Shown here one piece after another: positions 6,962 through 12,255 of a stretch of 19,884 bases of DNA. The stretch is from an uncultured Oscillospiraceae bacterium (GTDB lineage: Bacteria; Bacillota; Clostridia; Oscillospirales; Oscillospiraceae). Below the pieces are notes generated by a model. The model had not been told where the DNA came from, searched no databases, and saw nothing but the letters and a program-made list of their open reading frames with translations. The DNA lies in assembly GCA_910579595.1 (NCBI GenBank), contig CAJTVM010000051.1, forward strand, positions 1 to 19,884, written 5' to 3'. The first letter of the stretch is position 1, and each line of letters opens with the position of its first letter. Both the position numbers and the translations under genes were made by a program.

Positions 6962-7788
6962 TTCAGATCCACCACGCCCGCCCCGGCGAAATTGCGGCGG
7001 CGGAAATCCTGTGGACCGCCGCCTTCGGGGACGGCCCGGAATTTCAGCGGGAATTCTACCGCCTGTGCGCCCCCGAGGGGCCGCTGGTGCTGCTGGAGGA
7101 CGGGGGTTTGCGCTCCATGCTGGCCCTGCCGGAGCTGGCCCTGGTGCTGGAGGACGGCAGGCGGCTGCGGGCAGGGCTGGTTTATGCCCTGGCCACCTGT
7201 CCGGAGGCCCGCGGGCAGGGCTTTGCCGCCATGCTCATGGAGACGGCGGCGGGGCTGGCCCGCAACCGGGGGCTGGACTGCCTGCTGGTTGCGCCCGCCC
7301 AGCCGTCCCTGTTCCAATACTATGCCCGGTGTGGGTTCCGGGCCGGGTTTTACTGCGAGGAGGAAACCGCCGTCCCGAAAAAGGCCCCGGCGGAACCGGT
7401 TTCCCCGGAGGATTATGCCGCCCTGCGGGAGAGCCTGCTGGCGGGGGCGGCCCACACGGCCTATACGGAGGATCAGCTTGCCTTACAGCGGGGAATGTGC
7501 CCCCGCCCCGGCAGCGGGCTGTACCGGCTGGGGCTGGCCCACGGCCCCGGCTGCGCCGCCGTGGAAAACTGGCCCGACGGCCCGGTGGTCAAGGAGCTGC
7601 TGTGCGCCCCAGAGGATGCGGCGCAGGGGGCCGCGGCCTGCGCGGCGCTGTGTGGAGGCCCCGCCAAAGTGCGCACCCCGGCAGGTGCGGTGGAGGGACG
7701 GCCCTTTGGCGCCGTCCGCTGGCTGGAGGGCACGCCAACCTCCATCCGGTCGTTGGCGCCGGAGGGGTGGCTGCTGGCCTTTGATTGA
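6958..7788 (+). CDS. GNAT family N-acetyltransferase
   Basis: The 276-residue protein has an N-terminal GNAT acetyltransferase fold. The acetyl-CoA-binding signature is CPEARGQGFAAMLM (R-x-x-G-x-G/A type), followed by the typical LVAPAQPSLFQYYARCGFR segment. The C-terminal half (from about residue 140) resembles the second domain seen in Eis-like or two-domain GNATs, but is too divergent for me to assign. It would transfer an acetyl group from acetyl-CoA to an unknown amine. The start at 6958 overlaps the DUF2156 stop by 4 bp. The base composition is very high in GC, leaving long spurious frames on both strands. No clear terminator follows before the ABC transporter promoter. Confidence 0.85.
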   Translation: MIQIHHARPGEIAAAEILWTAAFGDGPEFQREFYRLCAPEGPLVLLEDGGLRSMLALPELALVLEDGRRLRAGLVYALATCPEARGQGFAAMLMETAAGLARNRGLDCLLVAPAQPSLFQYYARCGFRAGFYCEEETAVPKKAPAEPVSPEDYAALRESLLAGAAHTAYTEDQLALQRGMCPRPGSGLYRLGLAHGPGCAAVENWPDGPVVKELLCAPEDAAQGAAACAALCGGPAKVRTPAGAVEGRPFGAVRWLEGTPTSIRSLAPEGWLLAFD

Positions 7789-7797
7789 GCTGCCATC

Positions 7798-7825
7798 TAT
7801 GCATAATGTTGCATAAAAATGAATA
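7798..7825. promoter_or_regulatory. ArgR-box-like overlapping palindromes
   Basis: TATGCATAATGTTGCATA (7798-7815) is a perfect 6-bp inverted repeat of 18 bp. An overlapping 18-mer at 7808-7825 fits the ARG-box pattern TNTGNATWWWWATNCANA with two mismatches. Such boxes bind arginine repressor upstream of arginine and related amino-acid genes. They lie about 60 bp before the -35 of the binding-protein gene, further than usual for repression. The assignment is an inference. Confidence 0.35.
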
Positions 7826-7883
7826 CGCAATTCAAAAAATCCCGGCAGATGCACCGAAACGCAGGGAAATGATTGAAAATCTC

Positions 7884-7912
7884 TTGCGTTTCTTTTGCAT
7901 ATGCGGTATACT
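7884..7912 (+). promoter_or_regulatory. Promoter of the amino-acid ABC transporter operon
   Basis: TTGCGT (7884-7889) and TATACT (7907-7912) are spaced by 17 bp and lie 31 bp before the binding-protein start. The surrounding sequence from 7798 to 7930 is AT-rich, unlike the genes on either side. Confidence 0.7.
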
Positions 7913-7943
7913 GCTTTTGTTCGCAACTATTCAATGGAGATGA

Positions 7944-8849
7944 ATGAAAATGAAACAGATCAAGAAGCTGGCGGCCCTGCTGCTGGCCCTGACGATGGTG
8001 CTGGCCCTGGCGGCCTGCTCCAACCAGGGCAGTCAGGCCGGGGACGCCCCCAGCCAGCCCGTGGGAACCCAGCCTGCTGAGGACAACGAACCCGGCGGCG
8101 AGTCCGCCGCGCCCGAGCAGGGCGCCGCCGCGTTTACCACCATCGAGGAGGGTAAGCTCCTGATGGCAACCAACGCCGCATTCCCTCCCTATGAAATGAC
8201 CGACGATTCCGGCAACGTCATCGGCATCGACGCCGACATCGCCCAGGCCATCGCGGATAAGCTGGGCCTGGAGCTGGTCATTGACAACATTGACTTCGAC
8301 GCCGCCCTGATCTCCGTGCAGGAGAACCGCCACGACGTGATTCTGGCCGGCCTGACCTACCGGGAGGATCGCGATCTGGTGATGGACTTCACCGACAGCT
8401 ACGCCACCGGCTACCAGGTCATCATCGTCAAGGAGGGTGACGGCACCATCGCCGGCACCAACGAGGATCTCCAGATGGTGGACGCCGATGGCAATGTGCT
8501 GGAGGACATCCAGATCGGCGTGCAGCGCGGCACCACTGGCGAGACCTACTGTCAAGATGCCCACGGCGTGGATCATGTCACCTCCCTGGACAATGGATCC
8601 GTGGCGGTCCAGGCCCTGCTCAACGGCCAGGTGGACTGCGTGGTCATCGACAAGGGGCCTGCGGAGGAATATGTGAAGGCCAACCCCGGCCTGGATATCC
8701 TGGAGGCCGAATATGTCATCGAGGACTACTGCGCCGCCGTGGACGAGGGCAACACCGCCCTGCTTGAGGCCATCAACAACGCCCTCAACGAGCTGATCCA
8801 GGACGGCACCGTCCAGCAGATCATGGACAAGTATATCACCGCCGGGTAA
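7944..8849 (+). CDS. Amino-acid ABC transporter substrate-binding lipoprotein
   Basis: The protein (301 residues) is a family 3 solute-binding protein for polar amino acids, tethered outside the cell. It has a lipoprotein signal with lipobox LAAC (Cys25). A flexible Ala/Pro/Glu/Gly linker (about 26-65) leads to the bilobed domain, which opens with LLMATNAAFPPYEM. Family landmarks include GIDADIAQAIADKLGLEL, DVILAGLTYREDRDLVMDFTDSY, IGVQRGTTGE and the C-terminal LNELIQDGTVQQIMDKYI. The ribosome site GGAG lies at 7936-7939. ATG 7944 and ATG 7950 are both possible; 7950 has the better spacing and would remove two residues. The ligand cannot be fixed from sequence, though the ArgR-like boxes upstream favour arginine or a related amino acid. 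A 28-bp palindrome follows. Confidence 0.93.
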   Translation: MKMKQIKKLAALLLALTMVLALAACSNQGSQAGDAPSQPVGTQPAEDNEPGGESAAPEQGAAAFTTIEEGKLLMATNAAFPPYEMTDDSGNVIGIDADIAQAIADKLGLELVIDNIDFDAALISVQENRHDVILAGLTYREDRDLVMDFTDSYATGYQVIIVKEGDGTIAGTNEDLQMVDADGNVLEDIQIGVQRGTTGETYCQDAHGVDHVTSLDNGSVAVQALLNGQVDCVVIDKGPAEEYVKANPGLDILEAEYVIEDYCAAVDEGNTALLEAINNALNELIQDGTVQQIMDKYITAG

Positions 8850-8871
8850 CCGGCAGACCGAATGAGCTTCA

Positions 8872-8899
8872 CAGAGGAGCGGCCCGGGCCGCTCCTCTG
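8872..8899 (+). promoter_or_regulatory. 28-bp perfect palindrome between binding protein and permease
   Basis: CAGAGGAGCGGCCC is followed directly by its reverse complement, giving a 14-bp stem without spacer. There is no T-run, so it is not a standard terminator. In ABC operons such hairpins typically protect the binding-protein mRNA end and lower permease expression; that role is inferred. Confidence 0.8.
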
Positions 8900-8927
8900 C
8901 GCCATACACAGGAAAGAGGGGATTCCG

Positions 8928-9710
8928 ATGGATCTGGCCTACTATTATGAGCTGTGGCGGGGGATGATGCTGTCCAAGGATCCGGCTGTAGCCGCCGAGT
9001 GGTGGCAGGTGCTCTTTGTCCGCTTTTATCAGGCGTTCCTGGAAAACGACCGTTGGCAGCAGTACTTAAAGGGGGCGGGCACCACCCTGTATGTCACCGC
9101 CATCGCCCTGTGCATCGGCGTGGCGCTGGGCGTCCTGGTGGCCGTGATCCGCACCGCCCACGACCAGCAGCGCCCCGGCCGGAAAAACCCCATCCTGGGC
9201 CTGGTCAATTTTGTCTGCCGGGTGTATGTGACCATCATCCGTGGCACCCCCATGATGGTGCAGATCCTGATCATGGGCATGGTCATCTTCTCCAGCAGCC
9301 GGAACTTCACCATGGTGGGCGCGCTGACCCTGGGCATCAACTCCGGGGCCTATGTGGCCGAGATCATCCGGGGCGGCCTCATGTCCCTGGATCCCGGTCA
9401 GATGGAGGCGGGCCGTTCCCTGGGCCTGGGCTACTTTGACACCATGCGCTTTATTGTTGTGCCCCAGGCGTTCAAGGCCATCCTGCCCTCCCTGGGCAAC
9501 GAGTTCATCGTGCTGCTCAAGGATACGTCTATGATCAACGTCATCGGCGGGCAGGAGCTTGTCAAGGCCGCCAAGGACATCATCAACCGCACCTACGATG
9601 CCATGTTTCCCCTCATTGGCAGCGCCCTGGTCTATCTGGTGCTGGTGCTGATCTTCAGCTGGCTCCAGGGCAAGCTGGAAAGGAGGCTGCGTCAAAGTGA
9701 TCGACGTTAA
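8928..9710 (+). CDS. Amino-acid ABC transporter permease
   Basis: The 260-residue protein is an inner-membrane permease of the HisM/GlnP family for polar amino acids. The conserved coupling loop (EAA motif) is EAGRSLGLGYFDTMRFIVVPQAFKAILP in the C-terminal half, and the family sequences TTLYVTAIALCIGVALGVLVA and RGTPMMVQI are present. The N-terminus carries about 45 extra residues before the first helix. The start at 8928 was chosen for its GGAAAGAGGGG site at 8911-8920. An upstream in-frame ATG at 8862 would place the 28-bp palindrome inside the coding sequence and has no ribosome site. The 3' end overlaps the ATPase gene by 14 bp. Confidence 0.93.
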   Translation: MDLAYYYELWRGMMLSKDPAVAAEWWQVLFVRFYQAFLENDRWQQYLKGAGTTLYVTAIALCIGVALGVLVAVIRTAHDQQRPGRKNPILGLVNFVCRVYVTIIRGTPMMVQILIMGMVIFSSSRNFTMVGALTLGINSGAYVAEIIRGGLMSLDPGQMEAGRSLGLGYFDTMRFIVVPQAFKAILPSLGNEFIVLLKDTSMINVIGGQELVKAAKDIINRTYDAMFPLIGSALVYLVLVLIFSWLQGKLERRLRQSDRR

Positions 9711-10419
9711 AAACCTCTCCAAATCCTTCGGGGATCACCTGGTGCTGGACGATATCTCGGAGCATATCCACCCCGGGGAAAAGGTGGTGGTGATTGGCCC
9801 CTCCGGCTCGGGCAAGTCCACCTTCCTGCGGTGTTTGAACCTGCTGGAGACCCCCACCGCCGGATCCATCACCTTTGATGGGGTGGAGATCACCGATCCC
9901 AAAACGGACATCAACGCCATCCGCCGCCAGATGGGCATGGTGTTCCAGCACTTCAACCTGTTCCCCAACATGACCATCCGAAAGAACATCACCCTGGCCC
10001 CGGTGCGCACCAAGCTCATGAGCCAGACAGAGGCGGACGACACCGCCGCCGCCCTGCTGCGCCGGGTGAACCTGGAGGAAAAGGCGGACGCCTACCCCGC
10101 CCAGCTGTCTGGCGGGCAGAAGCAGCGCATTGCCATTGTCCGGGCGCTGGCCATGAAGCCCAAGCTGATGCTCTTTGACGAGCCAACCTCCGCCCTGGAT
10201 CCCGAGATGGTGGGCGAGGTGCTGGAGGTTATGAAGGAGCTGGCCCAGGAAGGCATGACCATGGTGGTGGTCACCCACGAGATGGGCTTTGCCCGTGAGG
10301 TGGGCACCCGGGTGCTGTTCATGGACGGCGGCAGAATCCTGGAGCAGGATGAGCCCCGCGCCTTTTTCGAACACCCGAAGGAGCCGCGCACCATCGAGTT
10401 TTTGTCAAAAGTCCTGTAG
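9697..10419 (+). CDS. Amino-acid ABC transporter ATP-binding protein
   Basis: The 240-residue ATPase powers the polar amino-acid importer encoded just upstream and acts on the cytoplasmic face as a dimer. All motifs are intact: Walker A GPSGSGKST (34-42), Q-loop Gln84, signature LSGGQKQR (137-144), Walker B LMLFDEP (157-163) and H-loop His194. The length is that of the GlnQ/HisP group. The start is GTG at 9697 inside the permease gene, with an AAGGAGGC site ahead of it, indicating translational coupling. The TAG stop is also the first triplet of the structured repeat that follows. Confidence 0.95.
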   Translation: MIDVKNLSKSFGDHLVLDDISEHIHPGEKVVVIGPSGSGKSTFLRCLNLLETPTAGSITFDGVEITDPKTDINAIRRQMGMVFQHFNLFPNMTIRKNITLAPVRTKLMSQTEADDTAAALLRRVNLEEKADAYPAQLSGGQKQRIAIVRALAMKPKLMLFDEPTSALDPEMVGEVLEVMKELAQEGMTMVVVTHEMGFAREVGTRVLFMDGGRILEQDEPRAFFEHPKEPRTIEFLSKVL

Positions 10420-10564
10420 AAGCGTGAGCGTAGACACGCCGTCCCGGATGGACCAGAGCGAGGGCGGGCGGCGGGGCCGCAAGGCCCCGGAGGCCAGCCC
10501 GAGTCGGAGGGAAGCCGGGACGAAAGCGTGACCAACGCGAGCGTGACAGCGAGAAGCGTGAGCG
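10417..10564 (+). repeat. Structured interspersed repeat, copy A
   Basis: The core TGGACCAGAGCGAGG is at 10449-10463. The nested stems are GTCCCGG/CCGGGAC (10441-10447 with 10515-10521), GGGC/GCCC (10462-10465 with 10497-10500), and an apical GGGGCC/GGCCCC (10473-10478 with 10483-10488) capped by a GCAA loop of the stable GNRA type. AGAAGCGTGAGCG begins the unit (10418-10430) and recurs 134 bp later (10552-10564). The tail holds several further GCGTGA/GCGAGC variants. The unit begins at the ATPase stop codon and would be the 3' untranslated part of that operon. Confidence 0.8.
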
Positions 10565-10577
10565 GGCACGCCTTTGT

Positions 10578-10608
10578 GAAAACCGCTGGGATATACCCGG
10601 CGGTTTTC
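10578..10608 (+). terminator. Intrinsic terminator of the ABC transporter operon
   Basis: GAAAACCGCTGGG (10578-10590) pairs along all 13 bases with 10596-10608 (one G-T pair) around an ATATA loop. The descending arm ends in TTTTC. It follows repeat copy A and closes the transporter transcript. Confidence 0.8.
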
Positions 10609-10623
10609 GTGCAATATTCCGGC

Positions 10624-10652
10624 TTGCAAACCCTGACAGTTTCTGGTATCAT
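10624..10652 (+). promoter_or_regulatory. Promoter of the uracil permease transcript
   Basis: TTGCAA (10624-10629) and TATCAT (10647-10652) are spaced by 17 bp. Transcription would start near 10660, giving a leader of about 150 nt before the permease start at 10809. Confidence 0.65.
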
Positions 10653-10679
10653 AGACCGAACGCAAAAGGAGGGAATGGT

Positions 10680-10742
10680 ATGCGCAAGCCGCTGTGTTCC
10701 GTAAGGTTTTTTCAGCGGGCGTACTATTTCTGTTTTTCCTGA
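10680..10742 (+). CDS. Putative 20-residue leader peptide ahead of uraA
   Basis: An ATG at 10680 lies 6 bases after a strong GGAGGG site (10668-10673) and opens a 20-codon frame ending at TGA 10740-10742. The peptide ends in a run rich in Phe, Tyr and Cys (RFFQRAYYFCFS), so the mRNA is very U-rich: TTTTTT at 10707-10712 and further U-runs to 10737. The stop codon is 3 bases before the attenuator stem, so a ribosome reaching it would cover the stem. A pause-type hairpin, CCGCTG (10689-10694) with CAGCGG (10713-10718), lies inside the frame. This is the layout of UTP-sensing pyrBI leaders in enterobacteria. Translation of the peptide is inferred. The ATG at 10675 is too close to the ribosome site. 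Confidence 0.6.
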   Translation: MRKPLCSVRFFQRAYYFCFS

Positions 10743-10745
10743 CCG

Positions 10746-10777
10746 GGCGATCGCCGTTTGGCGGTTGCCTTTTTTTT
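10746..10777 (+). terminator. Attenuator terminator in the uraA leader
   Basis: GGCGATCGCC (10746-10755) pairs over all 10 positions (two G-T) with 10760-10769 around a GTTT loop. Eight uninterrupted Ts follow (10770-10777). It lies 31 bp before the uracil permease start and after that gene's promoter, so it must be read through for expression. Confidence 0.9.
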
Positions 10778-10808
10778 GCGAAAACGAAAGAAATAAAGGA
10801 GAGAGCGT

Positions 10809-12185
10809 ATGAACCACCAAGAACCCATCCGCGACGCCCGCACCCTGGGCGTGCCCAAGATGCTTATCCTGGGCCTGCAGCATATGTTCGCCATGTTCGG
10901 GGCTACCATCCTGGTGCCCATCCTGGTAAACAGCCAGGTGAGCGCCGCCGGCGAGCCCATCGGGATGCCGCTGAGCATCCAGACCACCCTGTTCTTCGCG
11001 GGCATCGGCACCCTGTTTTTCCACCTCTGCTCGAAGCTGAAGGTCCCCGCCTTCCTGGGCTCGTCCTTCGCCTTCCTGGGCGGCTTCGCCGCCATGGGCG
11101 GGATGAAGGAGGGCATCTACGCCGGGATGTCCCAGGCGGAAAAGCTCCAGTACGCCTGCGGAGGCATTGTGGTGGCCGGCCTGCTGTACCTGGTGCTGGC
11201 CCTGCTGGTGAAGGTGGTGGGCGTGAAGAAGGTCATGCGCTTCCTCCCCCCTGTGGTCACCGGACCCATCATCATCTGCATCGGCCTGAACCTGGCCCCC
11301 TCCGCCGTCAATAACGCATCCACCTGCTGGCCCCTGGCCCTCATCGCCCTGGCGGTGATTATCGTATTCAACATCTGGGGCAAGGGGATGCTGAAAATCA
11401 TCCCCATCCTGCTGGGCGTGGTGATCTCCTACATTGCCGCCCTGATCATGAACGCCTGCGGCGTCACCGCCGCCGACGGCTCCCCCCTGCTGAACTTTGC
11501 CGCCGTGGCCAAGGCGGGCTGGGTGGGCCTGCCCCCCTTCCAGATTGCCAAGTTTGACCTGTCCGCTATCCTGGTCATGGCCCCCATCGCCATTGCCGCC
11601 ATGATGGAGCACATCGGCGATATGTCCGCCATCTCCGCCACCGTGGGCGACAACTTCCTCCAGGATCCCGGCCTGCACCGCACCCTCATCGGCGACGGCA
11701 TCGCCACCTCCCTGTCCGCCATGTTCGGCGGCCCCGCCAACACCACCTACGGCGAGAACACCGGCGTGCTGGTGCTCTCCCGGGTGTACGACCCCAACGT
11801 GATCCGGCTGGCCGCTGTCTACGCCATCGTACTGGGCTTTATCCCCAAGATGGCCGAGGTCATCGGATCCATGCCTTCCGCCATTGTGGGCGGCGTCAGC
11901 TTTATGCTCTACGGCATGATCTCCGCCATCGGCGTGCGCAATATTGTGGAAAACAAGGTGGACTTTACCAACTCCCGCAACCTCATCATCGCCGCCGTGA
12001 TTCTGGTGTGCGGCCTGGGCTTCTCCGGCGGGCTGACCTTCCAGGTGGGCGGGGCTACCGTCACCCTCACCTCCCTGGCCATTGCCGCCATCGCGGGCAT
12101 TATCCTCAACGCCATCCTCCCCGGCAACGACTACGAGTTCGGCGCCAACGACTCCGGCGACCAGAACCGGGGGATTCACGCCTGA
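10809..12185 (+). CDS. uraA: Uracil permease, NCS2 family
   Basis: The 458-residue protein is a nucleobase:cation symporter 2 transporter that imports uracil for salvage. It begins LGLQHMFAMFGATILVPIL, the classic start of UraA/PyrP, and has about 14 hydrophobic segments. Glu267 in EHIGD and Glu316 in YGENTGV are 49 residues apart, the same separation as the uracil-binding Glu241 and Glu290 of E. coli UraA. The sequence NTTYGENTGVLVLSRVYDPNVIRLAA supports uracil over xanthine or urate as the substrate. The start at 10809 has an AAAGGAG ribosome site. Expression appears to depend on read-through of the leader attenuator at 10746-10777. No PyrR-binding sequence was recognised. Confidence 0.93.
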   Translation: MNHQEPIRDARTLGVPKMLILGLQHMFAMFGATILVPILVNSQVSAAGEPIGMPLSIQTTLFFAGIGTLFFHLCSKLKVPAFLGSSFAFLGGFAAMGGMKEGIYAGMSQAEKLQYACGGIVVAGLLYLVLALLVKVVGVKKVMRFLPPVVTGPIIICIGLNLAPSAVNNASTCWPLALIALAVIIVFNIWGKGMLKIIPILLGVVISYIAALIMNACGVTAADGSPLLNFAAVAKAGWVGLPPFQIAKFDLSAILVMAPIAIAAMMEHIGDMSAISATVGDNFLQDPGLHRTLIGDGIATSLSAMFGGPANTTYGENTGVLVLSRVYDPNVIRLAAVYAIVLGFIPKMAEVIGSMPSAIVGGVSFMLYGMISAIGVRNIVENKVDFTNSRNLIIAAVILVCGLGFSGGLTFQVGGATVTLTSLAIAAIAGIILNAILPGNDYEFGANDSGDQNRGIHA

Positions 12186-12208
12186 TTCGTTACGGCGCAA
12201 GACAGAAA

Positions 12209-12240
12209 GGGCCGGACCTCCACGGAGGCCCGGCCTTTTT
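12209..12240. terminator. Terminator between uraA and the convergent hydrolase gene
   Basis: GGCCGG and CCTCC (12210-12215 and 12217-12221) pair with GGAGG and CCGGCC (12224-12228 and 12230-12235), with one A/C mismatch and a tight loop. Five Ts follow on the + strand and an A-rich flank opposes them. It lies 24 bp after the uraA stop and 16 bp from the convergent stop, so it can serve both genes. Confidence 0.9.
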
Positions 12241-12255
12241 ATGCCATACAGGAAA

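Noticed and set aside
7789..7943. A T-box or other riboswitch ahead of the amino-acid transporter
   Set aside because: The promoter lies only about 30 bp from the start codon, leaving no room for a leader RNA, and no T-box sequence is visible.
10417..10564. A hammerhead or other known small ribozyme within the structured repeat
   Set aside because: The catalytic core sequences of hammerhead, twister and HDV-like ribozymes that I know are not present.
10655..10808. A PyrR-binding attenuator or purine riboswitch ahead of the permease
   Set aside because: I found no PyrR anti-antiterminator consensus and no purine-aptamer core in the leader.
10694..11314. A 206-codon frame starting in the uraA leader
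   Set aside because: It is out of frame with uraA, and most of it is an arginine/proline-rich shadow of the permease gene. The short leader frame at 10680 has the proper ribosome site.
10092..12200. A very long open frame on the reverse strand opposite the ATPase and uracil permease genes
   Set aside because: It is a GC-bias shadow. The translation is His/Gly/Asp-rich with no domain, while the opposite strand encodes intact, recognisable proteins with ribosome sites.
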